Of a DNA stretch of 64,000 nt, positions 24,580 to 34,823 are shown piece by piece (the stretch's first letter is position 1; each line of letters opens with the position of its first letter). Made by a program: the position numbers and the translations under genes. The notes beneath the pieces were generated by a model that saw nothing but the letters and a program-made list of their open reading frames with translations, did not search any database and was not told the origin of the DNA. Source of the DNA: Eremomyces bilateralis CBS 781.70 (Eukaryota > Ascomycota > Dothideomycetes > Eremomycetales > Eremomycetaceae); the NCBI RefSeq assembly GCF_010015585.1, contig NW_022985074.1, forward strand, positions 62,001 to 126,000. The letters are read 5' to 3'.

Positions 24580-24976
24580 GATGTGTGGACGTGTGGTTCT
24601 GTCTGGATGTGCGGAGCAAGGCGAAAAGAAATCAACAACGCAGACAACACTTCAACTCAATATTTTAAAGTAGTGCAGCAGCGCGTTAAGAGCCATGACG
24701 GTAATTGGGCGACATTACATAGTCGCCTCTCCAAGCAGCCGAGACGAACATAATCCCTAGTCAGAAATATCATATCACGGCATCATGGTATAAATGGCAA
24801 CTTGTGCCGTGAACTGCGGTCGTAGTTGCTGGAATGAGTGTAGCATGAGGAGCAAAGTACTAGTATAGACATTGACGCTAGAAAGGAAGTCATCCATTTC
24901 TGACAAAATGAGACCGGCAAGTAGGGTACAGGTATGGTGTACATACACGTTAAACCGGAGCAGGACTAACTTAGAG

Positions 24977-24988
24977 CACTAATTAGTG
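24977..24988. promoter_or_regulatory. 12-bp palindrome CACTAATTAGTG upstream of the CoA ligase
   Basis: A perfect palindrome 398 bp upstream of the ligase start codon. The only other exact copy noticed lies at 47878-47889, 390 bp upstream of the Baeyer-Villiger monooxygenase start. A shared operator is a hypothesis. Confidence 0.4.
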
Positions 24989-25259
24989 CTAACTAGTTAG
25001 AGGTGATAAACTGAGGTAGATTGTGGGGAAAGTACCTCGAATAGAAAGTCTGGGGAATATGCAGGGTTAGCGCCTTGGCGGTGACCAGCGCTAGCGCATC
25101 GTAAACGCTAACTAACTTAGCACGCTAACTAACGTAATCCACCACCGAGTTGCGAATACCACCGAGCTGCGAACTTCGAATCTCACCAGAATCAGGATAT
25201 TTCATATCCCGATATCTCAACAACAACATGATAATAAAATCTAAAAGTTGATAGATAGA

Positions 25260-25303
25260 CTTTACCTAACTTAGTTGGCTTAACTTAGTTAAGTTAGGTA
25301 AAG
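25260..25303. repeat. 44-nt hairpin with 14-bp perfect arms
   Basis: CTTTACCTAACTTA pairs perfectly with TAAGTTAGGTAAAG around a 16-nt centre. It sits in transposon-like debris and may be a foldback or MITE remnant. Confidence 0.6.
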
Positions 25304-25330
25304 TAATGTACGGGGCAACTATAGAGTCAA

Positions 25331-25456
25331 AGAATACTTTTTGGGGAGGTGGATGGGGCGGTTTTGGACTTCCAACTCTCTGTTTCAGTTTTTCTACCTT
25401 CACGACTTCGATGCCTCCATGCTAATTTCGGAAGCGTGATGATGTTAAACACTATG
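25331..25456 (+). repeat. Dispersed repeat, copy A
   Basis: The segment ending GTGATGATGTTAAACACTAT is similar to 27540-27650 in the same orientation. The best-conserved part is ATGCCTCCATGCTAATTTCG. Many of the differences are C/T or G/A transitions, as expected from repeat-induced point mutation. The two copies flank the hypothetical gene at 25.9-27.0 kb. Confidence 0.6.
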
Positions 25457-25908
25457 GGTCTGCAGCGGAGTCTCCCTCTGTTTTCTCATATAATGGACAA
25501 TGTTTATGTGTTATGATCTGGTATCAGGGATACAACACATGGGTTTAGAACTCTTGGAGCAGAGTGTGCAGTCAAGGAGGCACGCAAGTGAGTGAGTGCA
25601 GGCTTTGCTCAGTTATATACACATAGCTGCCCAGCTCCCATTGTCCTGGTCCTGATCGCCTCTGATCATTCTGATCGATCCGATCATTGTGATCATTGTG
25701 ATCATCGACCTGGTGATGTCCTAACACAGCGGCGCCGATTTACATCGAGCTACGTCCAGATTGTCTGTCTTTGTAACTATCGTAGAATCTGATAATAACC
25801 GAAGGATGAACAGCGAGCAGTGCAATCTATTTGTTAGGTGACTGGATGCATATAAGCAGGATATCAAGAGGATAAATTGTGCAACCGAAAAGACCCTTGA
25901 GCAGCCCT

Positions 25909-26982
25909 TCACCCCTTGCCGGCAGCTTGTGTCCTTACAATAACTAGCCAGATTGTTTGCGCAGATAAATTCAGTGGCAAAACCTTTGCTGAGCTACCTT
26001 CTGCGCTCGAGCTAGCCTCTCCACCTGAGGCTGAGGCAGCAGGCTCGTCCGACTCTTTCTTCACGTCTGTAGGAATTTCAGCGGGAAATACGGGCATTAT
26101 CCGTGGCTCTTCGTCGAGTCGTTCGCCTTGGATGTCAACATCTTCGAGAATATCCCTTAGTGCTCTCAGCTGGATACCACCGCTGGCAGACTGCGAGTTA
26201 ACCGTGTTAAGCACCTGTGCAACTGACACCCCAACCAGGTTACAAAGCTCTTCAGTAGTCATCAAAGATAATTGCAGCCCTCTGGAATATAGCCAGTCTT
26301 TATTTGCCGCCGCCGCGTACGCCTCCGCTCGGCCTCGGGGTGTTTGCGGGTTCGCTGCTGTGGTAATCGCGTTACCAGGAAGCGATAGAACCGAGCCAAC
26401 TAGACGAGTAGCAGTGCCCACAGTCAATCTAACTGCTCCACCAATGGCACCTCCAACGACGCTGAGGATATTTCCCTTTTTCGCATGCTTGCCAAGGTCC
26501 TTGACTATTGGTTTGGCGTGATTTACGGTATCTTTGCAGAACTGCTGAGGCACCTTTCCGAGCCCAGCAGCGATATCACCAGCATGGCTGATGGCTCGCT
26601 TCCCGACACGCGCAGTCAAGAATGCGGATATTGTATCCACAAAAGAGTACCAAGTCATCGCTGGGATGCCATGCCTTAACAGCGACGGAGGATAAGCTGC
26701 GAGAAACGGTGATGCCGGATCGGGATATCTCTGGGGTATCGCAATTGGTCTGCGACCGGTGGGAGGAGGTGTATTACCAAGAGGTAGATTTGTAGATGGG
26801 AAGGTGAACGGAGAAGAGACTGTCGGTCCTAGTGGTGCTGTCGATGGCCCATCATTTGATATATTTGCGCTTGGGGATGGACTTTCCACGGTTTCCTGGT
26901 ATGTTGGTAGCTGAGAGTCGTGTTCCTCTTTTCCGCGTGCGACATGCTTGACACCATTGCCGTCATGGCTCATTCCGCCCAT
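25909..26982 (-). CDS. Fungal hypothetical protein with amphipathic Gly/Ala-rich core
   Basis: A single 357-residue frame with a clear start at 26982. The N-terminal third is disordered, Pro/Ser/Thr-rich, and includes a LPTYQE motif similar to PY-type motifs. Residues ~95-130 form an aromatic patch (FLAAYPPSLLRHGIPAMTWYSF). The middle holds a Gly-rich hydrophobic segment (VVGGAIGGAVRLTVGTATRLVGSVLSLPG) that could insert in membranes. Then comes a conserved-looking helical tail (TPRGRAEAYAAAANKDW, TEELCNLVG). It resembles a family of uncharacterised filamentous-fungal proteins, but I cannot assign a function. It is flanked by repeat copies, so it may be an accessory gene inserted within the catabolic cluster. 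Confidence 0.6.
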   Translation of the reverse strand: MGGMSHDGNGVKHVARGKEEHDSQLPTYQETVESPSPSANISNDGPSTAPLGPTVSSPFTFPSTNLPLGNTPPPTGRRPIAIPQRYPDPASPFLAAYPPSLLRHGIPAMTWYSFVDTISAFLTARVGKRAISHAGDIAAGLGKVPQQFCKDTVNHAKPIVKDLGKHAKKGNILSVVGGAIGGAVRLTVGTATRLVGSVLSLPGNAITTAANPQTPRGRAEAYAAAANKDWLYSRGLQLSLMTTEELCNLVGVSVAQVLNTVNSQSASGGIQLRALRDILEDVDIQGERLDEEPRIMPVFPAEIPTDVKKESDEPAASASGGEASSSAEGSSAKVLPLNLSAQTIWLVIVRTQAAGKG

Positions 26983-27539
26983 GCTGGCATATAATAGTGG
27001 CCGTGAAGATGAGGTGAAGACTCTAGAACTGTTTACTGTAGATAAAAAGCCGTTCGTGAGGTTGGATTAGTTGCCCGCTGTCAAAGTATAAGTTCTCCAC
27101 GCTTTACATACTGCAGCGATGGCCTGTAAAGGTTGTGAGGAGCCATGAGTATACGTAGTAAGCTTCGTCATTCCCGACTACGGAGGCGCAGCAGATCTGC
27201 TAAGCCCCACGCTAATCCTCTCTCTTCTAATTACATGTACTATCCGTGCCCATATCTGTCGCCCCACACCGTCCTACGTACGTAACTAGTATATGAAAAC
27301 GGATAAACAGAATTACCCGACATGCCAGCGCTAAACTATACATGAATTTGGTAGCACACAGTCTACGGAGTAAATGTGTGTGCTACCGAAATTGCCTCGC
27401 CGTTTTCTGCGGACTTTCCGCCTAGGCGAAACGCCTTTGTTTCGTTATCGGCAGTGCCCAAAACTCTCTGCTACGGTGCCAAGACCCTGCGGGGGCTCAC
27501 CACGCCGGATCCTTGCTCTAACTACCGTAATTAGTCCAA

Positions 27540-27650
27540 ACTGGGAGGGATCCGATTTTGGATTCCATCTCCCAAGTTTTGGTATTTCGACCTTCGCAAC
27601 TGCTATGCCTCCATGCTAATTTCGAAAGCATGATGGTGTTAAACGCTATA
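27540..27650 (+). repeat. Dispersed repeat, copy B
   Basis: Direct-orientation partner of the segment at 25331-25456, ending GTGTTAAACGCTAT. The pair may mark the edges of an inserted block that carries the hypothetical gene between them. Confidence 0.6.
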
Positions 27651-27659
27651 TAAGATCTT

Positions 27660-28310
27660 AGCGCGACTATGTTATGGTCCCGGGCCTGTGGCCTGGGCCT
27701 TTGAGTATGGCTGACGCCACAGGGATGTGGCTAGTGGATGGCATGGAGGATTATCAAGGAGATAGTCATATAGAAGCTATGTTAGGACGGAGCTGTGTTA
27801 AGGAGCTGTGTTGAGCTGTGTTAGGATAGCAGAGAGAAGAGTTTATACCTCGCGCACAAAGGCGCTGGGAGATTTCTTCCTTCTCTCTCTTCAGTTTAGA
27901 TTAATGGAACTTGGTAATCGCAGACCTTGCGCATCCAAACCGTGTCAGGCTGTCAGCTACGCCTAGTTGAGAGATTATTTTCCACCATTGCTAGCCGGGG
28001 GGAAAATCTCACAGGGGGGGAAATCTCAAATACGGGGGGGAAATCTCACCAGCTTTGCACGTTGCAAAGGTTGTGTTCACCCCAAGGCCTACTTATCATC
28101 CCCTCACACAGCGGCTTGTATTTTAGATCTTCTTTCCTCCTTTGTAGATTGATTCTCGTATATCACGAATCACAGAGTTTGACCTCATCCTTTCGTGCCC
28201 TGATACTCTTATACGATAATATAGTTAATTGTTTATGTATTGTACATATAAGAGTCTTGGGCTGTACGCCCAGACTATTGGTTACGAACTATCGGCTTTA
28301 GAGGCCTCCA
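27660..28310 (+). mobile_element. Possible LTR-retrotransposon terminal-repeat fossil
   Basis: The composition and a 3' portion around CTTATACGATAATATAG and GCCCAGACTATTGGTTACGA resemble terminal repeats of fungal LTR elements. No internal coding part is present beside it, so a solo remnant is most likely. Boundaries and family are not established from this window. Confidence 0.25.
27997..28050 (+). repeat. Three-copy G-run / AAATCTCA tandem repeat
   Basis: Three imperfect units of a 6-7 G run followed by AAATCTCA lie back to back, 17 to 20 nt each. The strand-asymmetric purine runs could form G-quadruplex structure. Confidence 0.7.
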
Positions 28311-28469
28311 ACCAAAGTATTCGGGAAGGTGCAGAGGATGGCAAACGTGCATTTAGAACTTCGGGAGGAGAGGCCTTTTTCTCTTCTTCTTCTTTTCTCC
28401 AGTAATTCGATAACGTCCCTACCATTCATAATCCTCATTTATTGTGAACCCTCACAGTACAGAGTATAA

Positions 28470-29321
28470 TCATAGATTAGAAGAGACCCACTGTGGCTTC
28501 TTCTTTGCTGCAAATGCTGCCAGACCAATTCTAGCATTCTCGCCCCTCATCAGCTTCTCCGCCCACCGATCGCCAGTAAGCTGCGTGGCTCTCTCCACGC
28601 TGGCCGTCTCCCAAGCCTCACGGAGTCCCTGCCGGGTGACAAACGTCGCATCCGGAGAGATATCAGCTATATGTCTCGCCAATTTCAGTGCTTCCTCCAC
28701 GACAGACTCGGGCGTCTGCGCAATCACGTTGACCAAGTGAAACCCCTTTGCCTCCTGTGCTGACAGCCTGCGTCCCGTAAGCCCGATCTCAGAGCCGATT
28801 TGCAGACCACAGTTGCGTACCACTCGCGCGAGTCCTCCAGCTCCGGCATATAGGCCGACAGTTGACTCGGGCAGACCAAACGATGCCTTTGGGGATGCGA
28901 CGACAAGATCGCAGTTTAAGCAGATCTCGAACCCCCCTCCAAGCGCAAAGCCATTGATAGCAGCGATGACCGGCTTTTTCCCAAGCCGTCTGCTCAGAGC
29001 TGCAAAGCCTCCTGGTGGGTGCGAGGATCGAGAGACGTTGGTGGATTCTGCTCGCTTCTTGTTCTGCTCGATGAGGTCTTGGCCGGCGCAGAAGGCCTTC
29101 GTCCCGGATCCGGTGATAATGGCGACGCGTAGGTTGGGCTCGTTGTCGAACCACTGGAAGAGGTCGTGCGCTTCCCAGTGTCCGGCTATCGGGATCGAGT
29201 TCATGGCTTGGGCCCTATCGATGGTGACGAGAAGGACATAAGGACTCGGGTACAAAAGCAAGAATGTCGTGGTTTGAGGAGGAAGCGTAGTAAAGTTCTT
29301 GGCTCCACAGTCTTCCGCCAT
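28470..29321 (-). CDS. Enoyl-CoA hydratase/isomerase (crotonase family)
   Basis: An intronless 283-residue crotonase. The oxyanion-hole segments are GTKAFCAGQDL (residues ~74-84) and INGFALGGGFEICLNCDLVVAS (~120-142). Both acidic catalytic positions are retained, in GGGFEICLNCD and in the later FGLPESTVGLYAGAGG segment, so hydration of an enoyl-CoA is plausible. The C-terminus is SSNL; SNL is a recognised variant of the peroxisomal PTS1 signal. The gene follows the acyl-CoA dehydrogenase and ligase in the same array, giving three consecutive steps of a CoA-thioester degradation pathway. The start at 29321 gives a slightly long N-terminus; a later Met would still keep the whole fold. Confidence 0.92.
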   Translation of the reverse strand: MAEDCGAKNFTTLPPQTTTFLLLYPSPYVLLVTIDRAQAMNSIPIAGHWEAHDLFQWFDNEPNLRVAIITGSGTKAFCAGQDLIEQNKKRAESTNVSRSSHPPGGFAALSRRLGKKPVIAAINGFALGGGFEICLNCDLVVASPKASFGLPESTVGLYAGAGGLARVVRNCGLQIGSEIGLTGRRLSAQEAKGFHLVNVIAQTPESVVEEALKLARHIADISPDATFVTRQGLREAWETASVERATQLTGDRWAEKLMRGENARIGLAAFAAKKKPQWVSSNL

Positions 29322-30859
29322 TGTAGAAACGGTGCGATGTGTGATCTGTTGTGGTTTACAGTTTGTTACTGTTGTTGAGGGTGGCTCTTTGTATTAAAGA
29401 GGCCTTAAAAACTGGGCAATGCATATATAAATTTGAGGATAAATATGTGACAGGTTTGGGCCCATGAAAATATGCGCCTACATAAAGCGCAGTCGATAAT
29501 AAATGGCTTGGTAGACCACATCTTGTAAATGCCGCAGAAATGTTGCAGAAGTAATAAGATCTGTCTGTCACGTATTGATGACATTGAGCCTCTTTTCAAC
29601 TAGTTAGATGGTCTTTGGAAAACCGATAGCACAGGCGGTAGGGTGCCTAGCCAACGGGCGGGTACTAGGCGCGGTAAATCGAATATCCGGCGCCCTTGGT
29701 TCGAATTAGGCTCTGTGAGACCTAGTTAAATTAAATGCCTAGTTAGTTGATAGGCAGTCTAGTGCCCGTGGTAGGGCTCTCGAAACCGCTTATATAATCA
29801 AGCCACTCTCTCGGCGAGCAAGAACTTTTGAAATGGAGTGTGCCAAAACTTTATTGACGCACCTCCGTACTCTATCTACAAGCTCACATCATGTCCCAAT
29901 TACTAGCTTTATTCCTTGATGCTAGACTAGCTGAAAATAAGCTTTCCTGCGTAAAGTGCCCGGATTCAGCTACTCTCAATTTTTCTTTGCTGGTCTATCG
30001 AGATCCTCTTCACTTAACCAAACGGTTGTATATTTTATTGGTATACCTGTGATAGAGAAATTAAAAGATGCTTAGGAATTTCAACAAGCTGCGAGCAAAG
30101 GGCACACTTACCCATATCAAAAGGAAAAACGCAGGACCACAATGTATATCTCCTCAAAAGTAGTGTGACAGAGAAAACGTAATCTGCCAGCGAGTCGCCC
30201 AAACCACTGAGTCGCTCATCTCAACCATGGCCTACTATTATAACTAGAATATCTCGATACCCACGGAAGCTTTTTATTAGTTAGAAAGTAGGCTAGGATC
30301 AATGATTTCTGGTATAGCTATTTGAGGCATTAAATAGGTCTTAACTCGATGTTGTAAGATTATGAAGATGTGCAAGAGTTAAGATGTGTCGCAAGGTGCC
30401 CTGTTGATTCCAATGCCACGCAGCATTCCATTCGCAGCCCATTACCCCTGAGCTAAGCCTAATCAGGACTCCTCAGTCTTGATTTATGTCCCAGTTATCT
30501 TCAACTGTTTTGCTAGTTAGCTAGATCTCTTTTGGGAGAGAATGGGAATAATAGTCAATACCAATTTGCGTTGTGACTCTGGAGTAACTGAGCTTAAGCT
30601 GCGAACGTGCTTAATCATCACCCACGCGTAATGCGACAAGATGTCTCTAGTATTTCGATAGGACTATTTTCTAAAGTTTACAATTGTCACGGCTGCACTT
30701 TTCGTTGCTTTCTAGCCTTGATGGATGGATCCCTTGGCCTGGCGAGAGGTGAAGTATGTTGTGTAACCGTTGATAGCAAATACAAGCATTAGGTTCTTAG
30801 ATATTACATTTGGATTATCTCATTACGACCTTTATAAGAACATGCTCATAACTCGCCGA
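29322..30859. other. Gene-poor AT-rich spacer
   Basis: 1.5 kb without a supported gene. It contains the enoyl-CoA hydratase promoter and several GCCTAG/CTAGGC short inverted motifs around 29640-29770 that look like decayed repeat ends. Confidence 0.45.
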
Positions 30860-32057
30860 TCACAGCTTCGACTTATTGCCACTATCTAGCGTCTGCGCAC
30901 CCTCTGCAAGCAACTCCGCGGCTTCCTCAACCATCTCATCCACAATCGTCTTTGCCCTCTTCCTTTCCTTCACCTCCGCCGCCACCTTCCCCATAATCAT
31001 TGGAAACGCATTTTCAGTGAGCTCGGCATCATCAGGAAACTTGTCAAAGTCGTTCTGAAGAGGTATAATACCCTTCGCTTGCAGCGCCTGCATTTCATCC
31101 TGCCGCTTGCTAATCCACCGCTCGATGTACGGCGTCGACCGGACGTGCATCGGGCGCCCGGAGAAGATGGTTGTCCGCACAATTTGCCCATGGTCGGCGG
31201 AGCGCACGGCCTCTTGGTGCTCTGCGCCCGATCCGGACTCCTCACAGAGGATGAACCGCGTGCCGACCCAGATGGCCTGGGCGCCGAGCATCATCGCGCC
31301 TGCGAGGGAATGGCCATTGTGCATGCCGCCGCCGCCGACGAGCTGGATCTCCTTGTCGGTGAACTTGCTGATCTGGCCTTTGATGATCTTCTTCACAGCG
31401 GGGATGAGGATGACTGTTGGAACATCGCCTGTGTGGCCCCCTGCCTCACCGCCGGCGGCACAGAGGAGGTCGGCACCGAGATCGATGGCCCGCTGCGCGT
31501 GCTTGGGATGGCCTATCATGTTCATGTATAAGACGCCTCCGGCATGGAGGCGGTCGACGACTGCTTGAGAAGGTATACCGACAGCGCAGACGAAGAGTTT
31601 TGCTCCACCTTCAACGATGACGTCTATTAAGTCCATGATCCTGCCTTTGTTATAGTCATAGCTATTGAGAGCAAGGTTAGCTTGTTTTCTGAAAGTGGTT
31701 CCCGTAGGAGACCTGCGACCTACTTTGTTGCTCTTGCGCCGTTGCCGACCTTTGGAATCAGCAGATCCACCCCAAACGGCGCATTCTTGTCGACAAGATA
31801 TGACTTCAGTTCTGCGATTGACTCTCGCAGGAGCTGGGGCGTGTACATCCCACCGCCGATAACACCGAGCCCTCCGGCATTTGTGACTGCGGCGGCAAGC
31901 TTGGGTGAAGCGGTCTTGTTCATTCCGGCGAGCAGGACAGGATGCTTAATACCTAGAAGGTCTGTCGCTCCGGTGCGGATCTTCTCTGCGTCGGTACGTG
32001 AGCTGCATAGTCCATTGAAGGTATGAGGAGAGGAGAAGAGTTACGTGGCGATGCCAT
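30860..32057 (-). CDS. Nitronate monooxygenase-like flavoprotein with SKL peroxisomal signal
   Basis: Three exons (32045-32057, 31724-31985, 30860-31661) encode 358 residues. The first exon is only 13 nt and encodes MASP before joining QKIRTGATDLLG, the usual start of this family. The TIM-barrel FMN-binding pattern is present: HPVLLAGM, NAGGLGVIGGG, then GGEAGGHTG, LVGGGGMHNG and LGAQAIWVGTRF. Such enzymes oxidise alkyl nitronates, or belong to the related 2-nitropropane dioxygenase-like oxidoreductases. The C-terminal SKL is a canonical PTS1, so the protein should be peroxisomal, like other products of this array. It is divergent from the aldehyde dehydrogenase. What it contributes to the pathway is unclear: nitronate detoxification or an uncharacterised oxidation. 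Confidence 0.9.
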
Positions 32058-32937
32058 TTTGTGTGGAGGCAAGATTGGTGTATGTTCAAGACTCGGTTTT
32101 TGGGTTGTTGTTTCAGAAAATAGAATGAGGCCTCAATTGCAACTTATTTGCCCCTGGCATCTTGGATATTTCATCGATTATCTTCTCTTCTACTTGACGC
32201 CTCGGCGAAAACATAGGTTTTGGACTTTGGACTCTAGCTCAGGGATTTTGTCGAGTATATCCCTGGTATGGACCCTTCTTGCATGTTATGAAAGTAGTTA
32301 CTGCCATCAGGTCTGTCAGAAAAAGATGACCTGACCGCTTTGGCTCCCTCATAAACATCCACGCATAACTTTTATAGTCCCCGACATATTAGATTAGAGG
32401 AGATACGTAGAGAAACCTACGCATTCTATTATTCACGTGGGTGACTGCTGTTCATGCAGAAATCTGGATATCCCAAGGGCTCTGATAGTCTCCCCTGTCG
32501 TACTCCGTAAAAGGCTTTGCGACCAGTAATGGGAACGAAGTGAGCACCCATCCCCATGCTATTTATGGATATCACAAAGCATTTCCCCTAGACTTACCCT
32601 CTTCAAGAAAACAAGCGGATGCGCGGTGTTGAGTACTGAGACGAGAAATAAACCCTAATATGTGATACTAACATGAAAGAATAAACTTTAAGCTCTTGTT
32701 TCTATCTTGACTTTGTAAAAACACGTCAATATGGAATTTGGTGTAGGCCAAAGTTACAAAGTTAAGGTTAGAGTGTATTTGTGCTGTCAGACATTTCCGA
32801 CAGAACATATAAACGTAATATTGTTGCTTGCATACACATATGGTCGAAAACATATAGTTTCAAGCCTCCCCATGTTTCTCCCACAATAGCGGCAGAACAC
32901 AATTGTACCCAGGAAAATAACTGCCTACAGTCGAGAA
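32058..32937. promoter_or_regulatory. Divergent promoter of nitronate monooxygenase-like and aldehyde dehydrogenase genes
   Basis: An 880-bp gap between divergent start codons. A TACTCCGTA nonamer (reverse complement of TACGGAGTA) is at 32501-32509. Co-regulation is likely from the head-to-head layout. Confidence 0.45.
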
Positions 32938-34516
32938 ATGGCCGCCAAGCTCATCACAAACGATGTCCCATCAAAGCTATTCCTAAACAACGAGGTCAGG
33001 ATCTTAAACCATACACATGGATACCTAACTGACCAAACTTCCAGTGGGTGGCCGGCTCCGGCCCCTCTCTCACAATCACCAACCCCAAAGACTCCAGCAT
33101 CGTCACCTCTCTCCAGGAAGCCAGTCCGTCCGACCTAGACATAGCCGTCCAGTACGCCACCGAAGCGTTTGAGTCGGGTCCCTGGTCGACCTTCCCCGCC
33201 CTCAAGCGCGCGGAATGCATGAACAAACTCGCCGACCTGCTCGAGGCGCATGTGGAGGAGATCGCCTATTTGGAGAGCGTGGCCTCTGGGCGCCTGCTGT
33301 CCATGGTGAGGTATGAGATCCCGCTTGTTGCGCGGGTATTCAGGTGTAAGTCTGCGTGCACTCGCCTCCCTGCGGTGACGTGAGGTTGGAAATGTGCTGA
33401 CAATACGTAGACTATGCGGGCTGGGCCGACAAAATAAAAGGCGACGCCTACCCCCCCGACGACGGACACTTCAAGTTCGTCTCCCACGTTCCCCTCGGCG
33501 TCTGTGCCGGCATAACCGCCTGGAACGCCTCGCTCCACTTCCTCGCCTGGAAATCCGCCCCAGCGCTCGCAACCGGTAACACCGTCATCATCAAGCCGTC
33601 TGAGAAATCCCCGCTCGGGTCCCTGGCCATCGGCTATTTGATCGCCGCCGCCGGATTCCCGCCCGGCGTTTTCCAGATCCTGCCGGGTGGTGGCGCGCTC
33701 GGGGCGGCGATAAGCGGACATATGCGGATTGCGAAGGTGAGCTTTACGGGGAGTACGGCAACGGGGGTGAAGATCCAGGAGGCAGCGGCAAGGAGCAATC
33801 TCAAGCGTGTCACTCTTGAGCTGGGAGGCAAAAGCCCGTCCATTGTCTTTGACGATGCTGACATTCCATCGGCAGTCCAGTGGGCGGTCAGAGGCATTAC
33901 TATCAACTCGGGGCAGGTCTGTGCTGCTTCTTCGCGTTTGTATGTTCACGAAAGTATTATGGAGCCCTTTATGGGGGCCCTGAAAGATGCATTTGAAGGG
34001 ATTGGAAATGCCCTTGGTGAGGATCCACAACAGCTCGCAACAACGTTTGGTCCGGTGATCGACGAGGAGCAGTTCAAGAAGATTTGGGAGTATATTGAAG
34101 CTGGTAAGAAGTCGAGTGCTCAGCTACTCACAGGAGGATCGAAGTATGACGGAAACGGAACATATATCGCGCCAACAATCTTTGTCAACCCACCCGAGGA
34201 CTCGGTGATCTACAAGGAGGAGATCTTCGGCCCAGTTCTGTGCGCCAAATCTTTCAAGACGGAAGAGGAGGTGCTCAAGTGGGCGAATGACACGCAGTAC
34301 GGACTTGCCGCTGCGATATTCACAAAAGAGCTTTCCAGGGCTTTGAGGGTGAGCTCGAAGCTTCAAGCTGGCACTGTTTCGGTCAATTGCGCTTTGTCAG
34401 TTGGTCCTCAGGTTCCGATGGGAGGAATGAAAATGAGCGGGAGTGGGCGCGAGCTTGGAGAATATGCTCTGAGGCATTACACTGAGCCGAAAACCACTTG
34501 GATCAGGTTAGAATAA
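32938..34516 (+). CDS. NAD(P)-dependent aldehyde dehydrogenase
   Basis: Three exons (32938-32994, 33045-33345, 33411-34516) encode 487 residues, typical for the superfamily. The catalytic Cys290 lies in GQVCAASSR and the general base Glu256 in LELGGKSPS. The cofactor-binding FTGSTATG and the C-terminal EEIFGPVL and GLAAAIFT segments are intact. The enzyme oxidises an aldehyde to a carboxylic acid. In this cluster it would follow the alcohol dehydrogenase and precede the CoA ligase, completing alcohol to acid. The segment where most ALDHs read ETLDTGKP is altered to ESVASGRLLS, so its subfamily is unclear. There is no organelle signal. Intron 2 was placed at GTAAGT because only that site restores FRYYAGWADKI. 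Confidence 0.93.
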
Positions 34517-34823
34517 GTGCAATAATTAAAGGTTAAGCAGTTCTGGTCACCGAAAAACACAGGCGCATGACCACGATTGTAGACTCTCACTGATTATCGA
34601 AGTATCGACATATTCATTTGTCCTACTTCCCGCTGAAGAGTTGCATGTATGTGTTTGATAGTAGGTCTATTCATGGCTGTGGTCCTTTACAAGCGTTTAA
34701 ATCTGCTTTCACTTACCTCTAGAACTACGCTAGCATGCATATAACTGCTCAGAAACATATAATCCTCCACTCCTACATGACTAAATCTATCTAAATCGGT
34801 TTGTCGGTATTTACCAAGCAACT
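34517..34823. other. Spacer between convergent genes
   Basis: About 300 bp between the aldehyde dehydrogenase stop and the bZIP stop, presumably the two 3' UTRs. No other feature. Confidence 0.5.

Larger units (their letters stand above)
24580..25908. other. Repeat-rich intergenic stretch
   Basis: This 1.3-kb segment contains no supported gene. It holds the ligase promoter, a CACTAATTAGTG palindrome, an ACGTAATC terminus like those of Fot1/pogo elements near 25133, a 44-nt hairpin, and one half of a dispersed repeat pair. It looks like nested transposon debris. Confidence 0.5.
26983..28469. other. Repeat-rich intergenic stretch
   Basis: About 1.5 kb with the second copy of the dispersed repeat, a TACGGAGTA nonamer at 27364-27372, a G-run tandem motif, and a segment resembling a fungal retrotransposon terminal repeat. 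No supported gene. Confidence 0.45.

Noticed and set aside
29630-29720. tRNA-like segment containing GGTTCGAATTAGG
   Set aside because: The T-loop-like word is present, but acceptor, D and anticodon stems cannot be formed.
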